NCBI GenBank assembly: GCA_019912965.1
Contig: JAIOHM010000106.1
Span: 1 to 32,840, forward strand
Reading direction: 5' to 3'
Length of the DNA: 32,840 nt
From: Anaerolineae bacterium
GTDB taxonomy: Bacteria; Chloroflexota; Anaerolineae; Aggregatilineales; Phototrophicaceae
Position numbers and translations under genes: made by a program. Every line of letters begins with the position of its first letter. Position 1 is the first letter of the stretch. A model generated the notes under the pieces. The model ran no database searches. It was not told where the DNA came from and saw only the letters and a list, made by a program, of their open reading frames with translations. This document shows positions 1 to 6,597 of the stretch, piece after piece.

Positions 1-78
1 ACATTTATGGTGTGGGGTAAGCAATAATCGAGGTCGCATTGTAGCGGTCAGCCTCCCGCTTTTCAAACTGAACTATAA

Positions 79-107
79 TTGACAAATACGAACTCTTGTG
101 CTACTCT
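79..107 (+). promoter_or_regulatory. Candidate sigma-70 promoter with overlapping inverted repeat
   Basis: A perfect -35 TTGACA (79-84), a 17-base spacer and a weak -10 TACTCT (102-107) preceded by TG (extended -10 type). The -10 lies inside the inverted repeat CTACTCT-ggtt-AGAGTAG (101-118), which could be an operator or an early transcript hairpin. The likely target is the DinB gene about 200 bases downstream, which would give a long leader containing the dispersed hairpin repeat. Confidence 0.4.
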
Positions 108-144
108 GGTTAGAGTAGGATTTCTACTTCGCCCTTCGTACTTA

Positions 145-237
145 TGAAATAGAATGGATTTGAGGTAGAGGCGGACTAAGCGCAGCGCATGTCCGTCCAC
201 GAGAAAACAATAGGCTGCGTTTTTATCCACCAGCCCC
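145..237. repeat. Dispersed hairpin repeat, copy A (core 165-198)
   Basis: The core GGCGGAC-TAAGCGCAGCGCAT-GTCCGTC forms a stem-loop. The loop sequence is identical to copies at 20665-20698 and 24361-24394. Similarity to the 24.3-kb copy extends outward: GAAATAGAATG and TGAGGTAG on the left, and GAGAAAA-CAAT and TTTATCCA on the right. This suggests one family of roughly 100-base non-coding elements. This copy has one G-T type mismatch in the stem. Confidence 0.75.
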
Positions 238-312
238 TTGAGTGGGCTTGATTTTCTCGTAGCCGAGCGGTTTTAACCCTCGGTGGCGCTTATATGAGGA
301 GCATCCCACAAC

Positions 313-816
313 ATGAACGCCGACGCCTTCCGCCATCTCTACAACTACCACTTTGCCGAAAACCGCAGCCTGTGGGATACCTGCATCACCAACCTGCCTC
401 AAGAAAAGTTCACTCAGCCCGTCAGCTACTCCATCGGCTCAGTCCATAACCACATCGTCCACCTCATGAGCGTGGATGACACATGGTTTAGCGGGCTGCG
501 CGGCGTCGAAATCCCCGAACCGCTGAATCCCGCTGACTATCAAGATCGCGCTGTAATCCGCGCCCATTGGGATAAGGTTGAGCAAACCATGCGCGATTAT
601 CTGGCGAACCTGCGGGATGAGATGTTATTTGAAAAACCGCTGGAGGATGAAGATAAAGACCTGATCGTCTGGCAGGTGCTGCTCCATGTCGTCAATCATG
701 GCACTGATCACCGCGCCCAACTGCTCCGCTTGCTCAACGATCTCGGTCTCAAAACCGGGCCGCAAGACTATATCTTCTACGTCTACGACAACCCGCATCT
801 TACCAATCCAGAATAG
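313..816 (+). CDS. DinB family protein (putative metal-dependent four-helix protein)
   Basis: A 167-residue protein of normal length for the DinB/YfiT superfamily of four-helix bundles, many of which bind a metal through three histidines and some of which act as thiol-dependent transferases. The family pattern is visible: a histidine in VHNHIVHL (His50) and the late H-x-x-x-H-R-x-Q-L motif in NHGTDHRAQLL (His129, His133). The start is supported by GAGGAG upstream of ATG. The gene stands alone, with a repeat-rich leader and a repeat-rich spacer after it. The substrate cannot be deduced. DinB proteins are often stress-linked, but nothing here shows that for this one. Confidence 0.85.
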   Translation: MNADAFRHLYNYHFAENRSLWDTCITNLPQEKFTQPVSYSIGSVHNHIVHLMSVDDTWFSGLRGVEIPEPLNPADYQDRAVIRAHWDKVEQTMRDYLANLRDEMLFEKPLEDEDKDLIVWQVLLHVVNHGTDHRAQLLRLLNDLGLKTGPQDYIFYVYDNPHLTNPE

Positions 817-868
817 TCGCCATCAAAATCACCGCCGCCATCGCCGCCGCCGCCGCCACATCTTGTTC

Positions 869-900
869 CCCTCTCCAATTTGGAGAGGGCTAGGGTGAGG
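869..900. repeat. Palindromic intergenic repeat with CTAGGGTGAGG tail
   Basis: Perfect 10-base arms CCCTCTCCAA and TTGGAGAGGG around a single base, followed by CTAGGGTGAGG. A variant of the same type (CCCTTCCCC...GGGGAAGGG then TTGGGGTTAGGGG) lies at 21337-21376. From general knowledge, repeats of this style are widespread between genes in Chloroflexota and some other phyla; their function is unknown. Confidence 0.7.
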
Positions 901-1011
901 TTGATTCGCAAATTGCACAAAATCCCATTTTGAATTGACGAATCTGACGAATTTTGCGAATCTTCCCCTGGCTTCTGGAAACTGGTAACGCGTAACTGGC
1001 AGCTATACAGC

Positions 1012-1057
1012 AAGTATTGCAGCGGCAGGCCAATCCCAAATCGCCGCAATACTTTTT
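1012..1057 (+). terminator. Possible rho-independent terminator (long loop)
   Basis: Arms AAGTATTGC (1012-1020) and GCAATACTT (1046-1054) pair perfectly, and the second arm runs straight into a T tract. The 25-base loop is long for an intrinsic terminator and the nearest upstream gene ends 200 bases away, so it may instead be part of the local repeat mosaic. Confidence 0.3.
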
Positions 1058-1198
1058 GCCGAACAGTCCGAAAACCGCCCACGCGAAAGAATCCGATAAC
1101 CCACCGTGTATCTTGTATTTTTCTGGAAACTGGCAACACGCAGCTAACAACCGTCACCGACGCCGCCACCAGCCCCCGTCTATTCCGTATTTTCTGAA

Positions 1199-1230
1199 AA
1201 CCGATAACCGATAACTGACAACTGATAACC
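1199..1230. repeat. Heptameric tandem array (AACYGAY)
   Basis: AACCGAT, AACCGAT, AACTGAC, AACTGAT then a partial AACC: contiguous 7-base units. The array lies about 100 bases before the start of the secreted repeat protein. Similar 7-base arrays with other unit sequences are found at 23561-23602 and 24437-24478. Confidence 0.7.
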
Positions 1231-1327
1231 CTAAACCGCATTGTCTCGATCACTGGCTTATGCTAACGTACAAAGATACTGCCGTTGCGAGGCAGAAAGC
1301 CTTAATGCTCAGAGAGGACTTACATCA

Positions 1328-2755
1328 ATGTTCAAACGCTTCATATTGCTTGTGCTGGTAATCGCCGTCCACCTCCCCGCCTACGCACAGGATGTCCAAA
1401 CCTTCTCGATTGGGGAAATCAGTGTCGCTTATCCGGCGGGCTGGCAGGCCGAAAGTGCCGATGACACCGGGATTTATCTCGGCAATTCAGATGCTGCCCT
1501 TACCGCCCTGCGGAACGCCAGCGGCGACTTGGAAGAGGGCGATATTGCCATCAGCATTTTCCCGGCAGAGAGCGCACCGATTGACACCAGCGCCGACGCG
1601 CAAGGCATGTTGGGCGAAGTCGTCGAACTTTTGGAGATAACAGGCAGCATTCAGAATTATCCAGCGGGTGATCTGGACGCCGCTTGGATCATCGCCACAG
1701 GCATTAACATTCCCGGTGGCGAAGCCGTCCTCTACGTCCTGAATTTCGAGGGCCTTCCGGTGTTGGTCGCCGTACAATTTGGTGGCGCGTTTGAAGATGT
1801 GGCTGGAGAAATCAAACCGATTATTGGCGCGATTCAGGTGGGTGTAGTTGCACCTGCCGGACTGCCGATCAACCAATGGGCCAGCGGAGCTACCGCCACC
1901 ACATCCTTCGGCAACCTCACTTGGAATCCCGAACAGGCCACCGGCGTGCCGGATACAACCGGCTGCGGGGACTTTGGCGCGGCGTGGGCATCCGAAAGCC
2001 GGACGGGCAAAGACACGCTGACGCTGACCTTCGAGCAGGGGGTTATTCCCGCCCAAATCAATATCCACCAGAACTATAATCCCGGCTCGATTATCGAAGT
2101 CGAACTGATTACCGTATCGGGCGAAACCATTGGCCTGCCGGAAAGTGCCGACCCACCCGGCAATACCGAATGCCCCGGCGTCTTTTCACTGAACGTCGAA
2201 GGCATCCCCGAACCCATCGATCAGGTCGTCATTCACCTTGACCAGACCATCGGTGGCAATTGGAACGAAATCGATGCGGTCGAATTGATCGGCACGATTC
2301 CCGCCGACCAGCCCTTTAACCAGTGGGCATCTTCCGCTGATGGTTCGAGCGAATACGGCACAGACGCATGGAGCTTCGATCAGGCGACAGGTGAACCCAA
2401 CACCGCCATTTGCGGTGACTCCAGCAGCGCATGGGCAGCCGCCAGCAGCACCAGCAAGGAAATGCTGGCCGTTGGATTCGATCAACCCGTGATTCCGACG
2501 CAGATCAATATTCATCAGACCTACAATCCGGGGTCAATTATTCGTGTTGAACTGGTGAACACCGCAACCGGGGATATAACCGAACTGCCAGAAAGTGCCG
2601 ACCCGCCCGGCAATACCGAATGCCCCGGCGTGTTTACGCTGGATATTGAGGATGTAGATATACCCGTTGATGGCGTGATTATTTACTTCGATCAGTCGAT
2701 TGGTGGTGGTTGGAACGAGATTGACGCGGTGGAATTGGTGGGAACACTGCCCTAA
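1328..2755 (+). CDS. Secreted protein with two tandem F5/8C-like repeats
   Basis: A 475-residue exported protein. The start at ATG 1328 (GAGAGGAC just upstream) gives a clean signal peptide, MFKRFILLVLVIAVHLPAYA, cut before QD; an upstream in-frame ATG at 1241 would bury it. Residues about 27-175 form an N-terminal domain with a YPAGWQ motif, reminiscent of PsbP/DcrB-like folds. Residues about 180-325 and 330-475 are near-duplicate domains that begin with NQWAS and end with GGxWNEIDAVELxGT. Each contains ATGxP, NPGSII, LPESADPPGNTECPG and two cysteines. The pattern resembles galactose-binding beta-sandwich (F5/8C or NPCBM-like) domains, suggesting binding to glycans or the cell surface; the ligand is unknown. 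No anchor is visible. Confidence 0.75.
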   Translation: MFKRFILLVLVIAVHLPAYAQDVQTFSIGEISVAYPAGWQAESADDTGIYLGNSDAALTALRNASGDLEEGDIAISIFPAESAPIDTSADAQGMLGEVVELLEITGSIQNYPAGDLDAAWIIATGINIPGGEAVLYVLNFEGLPVLVAVQFGGAFEDVAGEIKPIIGAIQVGVVAPAGLPINQWASGATATTSFGNLTWNPEQATGVPDTTGCGDFGAAWASESRTGKDTLTLTFEQGVIPAQINIHQNYNPGSIIEVELITVSGETIGLPESADPPGNTECPGVFSLNVEGIPEPIDQVVIHLDQTIGGNWNEIDAVELIGTIPADQPFNQWASSADGSSEYGTDAWSFDQATGEPNTAICGDSSSAWAAASSTSKEMLAVGFDQPVIPTQINIHQTYNPGSIIRVELVNTATGDITELPESADPPGNTECPGVFTLDIEDVDIPVDGVIIYFDQSIGGGWNEIDAVELVGTLP

Positions 2756-2770
2756 ATCCTGAACTTCATG

Positions 2771-2803
2771 GTAAGGGGCGGAACTGTTGCATCCGCCCCT
2801 TAC
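2771..2803. terminator. Bidirectional stem-loop between convergent genes
   Basis: A perfect 12-base stem GTAAGGGGCGGA (2771-2782) with TCCGCCCCTTAC (2792-2803) and a 9-base loop. It sits in the 50-base gap between two gene ends, so transcription termination in both directions is the obvious role, although there is no strong T tract. Its stem GGGGCGGA/TCCGCCCC matches the stem of the dispersed hairpin family at 165, 20665 and 24361, so it may be a relative. Confidence 0.6.
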
Positions 2804-2805
2804 AG

Positions 2806-3381
2806 CTATACTTCATCATCATCTGGCAGCCGCCAGTAGATACCGTCCTTGCGCTTCATGTAACGCCGTTCGATCAGATCGCGGCGTATCGTCGCATAGT
2901 CTGCGTGGTGCTGTTTGATGATCTCGTTGACCTGTTTTTCAGGGTACTCTACCCCCATCTCGAACTTGGCTGCGAACCAGTCGAGGATCACGATCCATTT
3001 CTTTTCATTCACCGGGATTTGCACGAGCCGTTCACCTTTGAAGTAGCTCTTGAATACCTTGCGAACGAACTCATCCTCCGAATCCGGCTCGACCAGCGAA
3101 GCCAGTTTTTCCTGGCTGAACACACTCTTGTTCATGCCGATCAGCGCCTGATTGTTAAAGGAATAACGGCGGTGGTTGCCATCCGGTCGCACCTCCACCA
3201 AACCGACATGCTTAAGCATCGAAAGATGCTGCGAAACTGTTGGCTCTGTCAGCTTGAGCGTCGCCGCCAATTCGCCGACGGTGCGCTCACCATTCGCCAA
3301 CAGACCGATGATTTTCAGGCGGCTTTCGTTACCCATCGCCTTGAAAAACTCCAGCAGGGTATTGAATTCTTCTTCAGGCAT
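2806..3381 (-). CDS. ArsR-type winged-helix regulator with DUF2087 domain
   Basis: A 191-residue transcription factor. Residues about 5-85 form an ArsR/SmtB winged helix: MGNESRLKIIGLLANGERTVGELAATLKLTEPTVSQHL is the canonical DNA-binding segment and a basic wing GNHRRYSF follows. No metal-binding cysteine motif is present in the recognition helix. Residues about 115-187 (PVNEKKWIVILDWFAAKFEMGVEYPEKQVNEII to YWRL) match DUF2087, a small domain often fused to ArsR proteins. The start is set by AGGAGGAC just upstream. The gene lies downstream of a membrane protein on the same strand but has its own promoter region with repeated motifs, suggesting autoregulation. The ligand is unknown. Confidence 0.9.
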   Translation of the reverse strand: MPEEEFNTLLEFFKAMGNESRLKIIGLLANGERTVGELAATLKLTEPTVSQHLSMLKHVGLVEVRPDGNHRRYSFNNQALIGMNKSVFSQEKLASLVEPDSEDEFVRKVFKSYFKGERLVQIPVNEKKWIVILDWFAAKFEMGVEYPEKQVNEIIKQHHADYATIRRDLIERRYMKRKDGIYWRLPDDDEV

Positions 3382-3392
3382 TTCGTTGTCCT

Positions 3393-3478
3393 CCTAATTA
3401 GTTCTATGCCTAATTAGATTTTCGCCGAAATAGTTTTCCTTGTCAAGAATCAATTTCGGCAAACACCGAAATAGTTTT
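3393..3478 (-). promoter_or_regulatory. ArsR-gene promoter with two classes of repeated operator motif
   Basis: On the minus strand, a perfect -35 TTGACA (3441-3446), a 17-base spacer and -10 GAAAAT (3418-3423). CCTAATTAG occurs twice, at 3409-3417 touching the -10 and at 3393-3401 touching the ribosome binding site; CTAATTAG is itself a palindrome. CCGAAATAGTTTT occurs at 3425-3437 inside the spacer and at 3466-3478 upstream, 41 bases apart (about four helical turns). An inverted ATTTCGG at 3453-3459 forms a hairpin-like pair with the upstream copy. The layout fits repression of the gene by its own product. Confidence 0.6.
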
Positions 3479-3515
3479 TATTCAGCCGATCTGCATGGAA
3501 ACCACAAACGAGGTG

Positions 3516-4595
3516 CTATTGGGCCTCAACGGGAATTGCAGGCGGAACAGCCAGATAGCTCAGGAACAATCCAGCGATTCCCGCTACAAAAGGCACACCT
3601 AACCACATGTGAATCGGCCACCACACCCCGCCCCACTTTTCAGAATTCAGGATGAACAGGTAGACCAACGTCATCATAAACGGCACAACGCTGGCAAATA
3701 CCCGTATCCCGAATACCTGTTCCTTGGAAGGCTTCAGCCACCACACAATCCCATCCGCGATCAGACCTGTCACCGGGCCGACCAGCAGCAGAAAAGGATA
3801 ATCGCTGGTTCGCCCCCAACTCATCAGCCACATTAAGGTAGTGTTGACCGTCAGGAGCAGGGTAAAAGTGCCGGTTGGCAAATGCCAGCGCCGCAGCGCG
3901 AAAAGCGCAATGCCTGTGAATAAAGTTGCCGGAATAACCAGACTCCACACCGCATAGGCATCCACCATAAATCGGTTGCCACTGGGACGCTGTACCAGCA
4001 CGCCCGGCGAACTGTTGAAATGCGAGTATTGGGTGAAGAAGGTCAGCATCGAAAGGATGTACAGCAGTGCCAGAACTGTCGGGAGCAGATTGCGCCAGCC
4101 TTCCGCCTTACCCGTCCGATTCCATCCCGCCCGCAGTGGGGCAGTGATGAACAGCATCGCGCCCGTTGCCAGCAGCAAATGCGCCGGACTGAGCAGGGCT
4201 TCGGTATTAGCCTCGAATCCGAAGGTTTCGTGCCACCAGAAGTCAAACCCGCCGCCGATGCCGAACAATGCTACCCCCAGCAGCCCTAGTCCATAACCCT
4301 GTGGCAGCGCCTGCGTCCACCCGTACCCGCGCCACACATTGCGGAAGTGTGTCACGGTAATCAACGCACCGACCGCCGCGTAACCGGAGTACAGCACCAG
4401 ATGCCAGGGCGTAAAGAAAGTGTTATCCACCATCCCATTGTTGTGTGCCCAGCCGTCCAGAAACAGGCCGCCTATGAACCATGCCGTGAGCAGCGCCGCC
4501 GCCAGATCAAACCGCAGGCTGCCTAACGGGCGTCCCGTCATGCGAGTGCGGACAGTAGGACGAATATCAGCGAGTTGGTCATTTAGCGCGGTCAT
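3516..4595 (-). CDS. Polytopic membrane protein of unknown function
   Basis: A 359-residue protein with roughly eight to ten hydrophobic segments. The first 30 residues are hydrophilic and presumably cytoplasmic. After TM1 comes GWAHNNGMVDNTFFTPWHLVLYSGY, with histidines and acidic residues next to the membrane, then FDFWWHETFGFEANTEALLSPAHLLL, which has a similar H/E plus PAHLLL ending. These paired W/H-rich segments could be metal- or haem-related, but this is a guess from composition. GGAG lies upstream of the start. The ArsR/DUF2087 gene follows 134 bases downstream on the same strand, so the two may be functionally linked. I do not recognise the family. Confidence 0.7.
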   Translation of the reverse strand: MTALNDQLADIRPTVRTRMTGRPLGSLRFDLAAALLTAWFIGGLFLDGWAHNNGMVDNTFFTPWHLVLYSGYAAVGALITVTHFRNVWRGYGWTQALPQGYGLGLLGVALFGIGGGFDFWWHETFGFEANTEALLSPAHLLLATGAMLFITAPLRAGWNRTGKAEGWRNLLPTVLALLYILSMLTFFTQYSHFNSSPGVLVQRPSGNRFMVDAYAVWSLVIPATLFTGIALFALRRWHLPTGTFTLLLTVNTTLMWLMSWGRTSDYPFLLLVGPVTGLIADGIVWWLKPSKEQVFGIRVFASVVPFMMTLVYLFILNSEKWGGVWWPIHMWLGVPFVAGIAGLFLSYLAVPPAIPVEAQ

Positions 4596-4665
4596 AAGGA
4601 TGACTCCGAACAGAAGTTACAGATGTACGTGATAGTACCATTACGCCTCTCGCTGGCAAATGGTT

Positions 4666-5238
4666 TCATCGCGCATAAATAATTTCACGGTTGACGCGGG
4701 TGATCGTCCAGTCGGATAAAGAGCGTTCGACCAATTCTATCGGCTGACCAGCCTCAACATGCCCTTCCATCAGTACCCGGAAGTACCACCCGGAAAATCC
4801 GGTTTCGATAACATGGGCGGGCAAATCCCTCGATTGCAGTTTGCGTGCCAGCTTCCAGCACGGTTGCCGAGGCTGCGAGACTTGCACCCGCGCCTCACCA
4901 ATAGCATAGACATCATTTATGCATACGGTGTCCTCGGTCAACCCGGCAATAGTGAAGTTTTCGCCGAAAGCGCCGTATTGGATGTCCGGAAGCCGAGTCT
5001 GCCAGAAAGGGTAATGATCGGCACTATAGGCCAGCACCGCTTTATCGGGGCCACCGTGAACGCTCAGATCAGCCTGACCGTCACCTGCTAAATGGGTTTC
5101 CCCCAGCCATATTGCCCCGGTCACAGGTGTTTTAAAAATCCCGCTTTCCCATGTCGAGGCTTTCCCGGTAAATCCGGTGTCGGTTACTTTGCGCGGCAGC
5201 CCCACTTGTAACGAAATCAATAGTGGTGTATCTGGCAT
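4666..5238 (-). CDS. MOSC domain protein (YiiM-like), shortened C terminus
   Basis: A 190-residue MOSC (molybdenum cofactor sulfurase C-terminal) domain protein. MOSC proteins handle Moco-bound sulfur or, in the YiiM group, reduce N-hydroxylated compounds. Visible features are GDGQADLSVHGGPDKAVLAY (residues about 52-71), YGAFGENFTIAGL (about 88-100) and the conserved cysteine Cys127 in QPRQPCWKL. ATG 5238 follows GGAGG and is preferred over an in-frame ATG at 5337. YiiM-like proteins normally carry a 3-alpha domain at the C terminus; here it begins (LSDWTITRVNREIIYAR) but stops after about 17 residues, so the last two helices appear to be missing. It is transcribed divergently from the CGNR regulator. 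Confidence 0.85.
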   Translation of the reverse strand: MPDTPLLISLQVGLPRKVTDTGFTGKASTWESGIFKTPVTGAIWLGETHLAGDGQADLSVHGGPDKAVLAYSADHYPFWQTRLPDIQYGAFGENFTIAGLTEDTVCINDVYAIGEARVQVSQPRQPCWKLARKLQSRDLPAHVIETGFSGWYFRVLMEGHVEAGQPIELVERSLSDWTITRVNREIIYAR

Positions 5239-5296
5239 ACAGCCTCCGAAATGATGAACAGGAAATTTGTTATACGCTTTAAAATCGGATTTAATG

Positions 5297-5362
5297 CGTA
5301 TATTTATGGATTGTACTGCTAAAATATACGATGTCAAATACCATTAGAAATGTATATTTATG
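5297..5362. promoter_or_regulatory. Operator candidate: three GTATATTT motifs between divergent genes
   Basis: GTATATTTATG occurs at 5298-5308 and at 5352-5362 in direct orientation, and AAATATACG at 5322-5330 is the inverted form. CGTATATTT (5297-5305) and AAATATACG make a perfect 9-base inverted repeat with a 16-base spacer. The site is in the A+T-rich gap between the MOSC gene and the CGNR regulator. The simplest reading is a binding site for the CGNR protein controlling both promoters. Confidence 0.5.
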
Positions 5363-5412
5363 CCGGAAGGCGTATGATGGAGATCAGGATACCAACCGGG
5401 AAGGCGATAAGT

Positions 5413-5982
5413 ATGGAAACGGACTTTTTCTTTCTGGGCGATGCATTGGCGCTCGATCTGGTGAATACCGAAGTGATTGTGCGACGCAAGCCTGCGGACT
5501 TGCTCAAAACCCCCGTCGATCTGGCTGGCTGGTGGCACATGGCAGGTACGCAGTATGGGCTTAAGGCGGGGTTATCGACTGCAATCACCGAGACTGATTT
5601 TAGGCAAACGAAGCGGCTGAGGCAGGCGCTGCGTGGACTATTTACGTCCGTAGTTGAAAATCGTTTGTCCCCAGAATCCGATCTGGAAATCCTGAATGCG
5701 GTACTGCGCTTGTGTTATCTGCAAGCCGACTTGCTTCCGAATGGGATGTTGGCAGGCACACAACACACAGATCGCCTGCATCCGCTGTTGATGGCGGTGG
5801 CTTTTTCGGGGCTGGAACTGCTCACCGGGGTTGAGCGCGACCGGTTGCGGAAGTGCAAAAACGAACACTGCATTTTGATGTTTCGCGATACCACCAAAAA
5901 TGCGCGCCGGTTCTGGTGCAGCCCTGCCTGCCAGAATCGCGCGCGCTCGGCGGAACATTATCATCAGACGCGGGAGTCTTAG
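5413..5982 (+). CDS. CGNR zinc-finger / ABATE-domain transcriptional regulator
   Basis: A 189-residue protein with an N-terminal ABATE-type ligand-sensing domain (FFFLGDALALDLVNT at residues 5-19, then a helical region) and a C-terminal CGNR zinc finger. The finger has Cys148, Cys153, Cys169 and Cys173 in LRKCKNEHCILMF...RRFWCSPACQNRARS. The signature reads CQNR instead of CGNR, a mild variation. ATG 5413 is favoured because GGGAAGG lies 8 bases upstream and the ABATE motif starts immediately; earlier in-frame ATGs at 5350 and 5374 are possible. Its stop codon abuts the stop codon of the next, convergent gene with no spacer. Family members are presumed regulators; the target here is inferred to be the divergent MOSC gene and itself. 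Confidence 0.85.
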   Translation: METDFFFLGDALALDLVNTEVIVRRKPADLLKTPVDLAGWWHMAGTQYGLKAGLSTAITETDFRQTKRLRQALRGLFTSVVENRLSPESDLEILNAVLRLCYLQADLLPNGMLAGTQHTDRLHPLLMAVAFSGLELLTGVERDRLRKCKNEHCILMFRDTTKNARRFWCSPACQNRARSAEHYHQTRES

Positions 5983-6459
5983 CTACACCTGAAGGAACGC
6001 AATCAGATACAGGCAGCAGGCGACCAAAGCCGTCGACAGCCGCAGCAGGTTGAACTGATACCAGCGGGTACGATAGAACTGCCAGTTGGCTGGAATGCCC
6101 TCGGTTGACCAGCGCAGAATGCGATCATACAGCGGTTCGTTGAACAACCGGGACAGCCCCACAGGCCCGATGACGAATACCAGATAGGCACTGAATACCA
6201 GCGTGAAGCTCAGACTGCCGCGTTCATTCCACAGCAGCACCACACCGATCAAGCCACTGAACAGCGGCACGAGCAGGCACAACCAGACCAGCACCGACCG
6301 CCGCCCGGAACGGATGATTCCCTGCATCACCGGGGTATAAGCCTCGGCGCTCAGGGTATTGAGCACCCGTTGAATAACCCCGACCATCGCGGCGATGATG
6401 CCTGTGAATAATCCGGCTCCCAACGCGGAAAGTCCCAACACAATCTGTATCGTCGTCAT
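5983..6459 (-). CDS. DUF1772 (anthrone oxygenase-like) membrane protein
   Basis: A 158-residue protein with four hydrophobic segments. TM1 is IQIVLGLSALGAGLFTGIIAAMVGVI; VMQGIIRSGRRS lies between TM1 and TM2. This matches the small DUF1772 family, which includes a fungal anthrone oxygenase, though most bacterial members have no known activity. ATG 6459 has AAGGAG 11 bases upstream; a more distal start at 6564 would add a hydrophilic, non-homologous stretch that overlaps the operator. It is divergent from a TetR gene with a perfect palindrome between them, a common arrangement in which TetR represses the DUF1772 gene. Confidence 0.7.
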   Translation of the reverse strand: MTTIQIVLGLSALGAGLFTGIIAAMVGVIQRVLNTLSAEAYTPVMQGIIRSGRRSVLVWLCLLVPLFSGLIGVVLLWNERGSLSFTLVFSAYLVFVIGPVGLSRLFNEPLYDRILRWSTEGIPANWQFYRTRWYQFNLLRLSTALVACCLYLIAFLQV

Positions 6460-6495
6460 GATCTTCACCACTCCTTGTTCGTCGATTACTTGTTG

Positions 6496-6520
6496 CTTTA
6501 TCGACACTCTATCGATAAAG
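6496..6520. promoter_or_regulatory. Perfect inverted repeat, probable TetR operator
   Basis: CTTTATCGA (6496-6504), a 7-base spacer, then TCGATAAAG (6512-6520). It lies between the divergent DUF1772 and TetR genes, close to both starts. The size and symmetry suit a TetR dimer. TAAAGT at 6516-6521 could be a -10 for the TetR gene with TTGCTT (6493-6498) as -35, so binding would block its promoter. Confidence 0.7.
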
Positions 6521-6597
6521 TTATCGTAAGGATACTTGTAATGACTGTCAATCAGCGATCTCATGTGCGTATCGCTTATGCGACAAAGGAAGGCAAA

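Larger units (their letters stand above)
1..312. other. Leader/intergenic region before the DinB gene
   Basis: No coding region was recognised here. The stretch holds a promoter-like pair at 79-107, a dispersed hairpin repeat at about 145-237 (core 165-198), a small stem with arms AGCCC and GGGCT followed by a T-rich run near 231-256, and a stem CCGAG/CTCGG near 263-283. A ribosome binding site GAGGAG lies at about 296-301, just before the ATG at 313. The very 5' end could be the tail of a neighbouring locus, but nothing supports this. Confidence 0.5.
817..1327. other. Repeat-rich intergenic region
   Basis: This 511-base spacer has no convincing gene. From left to right it holds a CCGCCG-type triplet run (about 829-857), a palindromic repeat (869-900), decayed short repeats with GACGAAT and CTGGAAACTGG motifs (about 935-1000), a long-loop hairpin followed by T5 (1012-1057), a second CTGGAAACTGGCAAC copy near 1123, and four and a half heptamers of AACYGAY (1199-1230). 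Overlapping open frames on both strands are made of these repeats and show no protein-like composition. Confidence 0.6.

Noticed and set aside
783..1253. Open frames on both strands in the 817-1327 gap
   Set aside because: They are made of palindromic and short tandem repeats, have no ribosome binding site and no recognisable protein pattern.
2905..3417. 170-codon plus-strand frame opposite the ArsR gene
   Set aside because: It lies antisense to a well-supported gene and its sequence has no domain or start signal.
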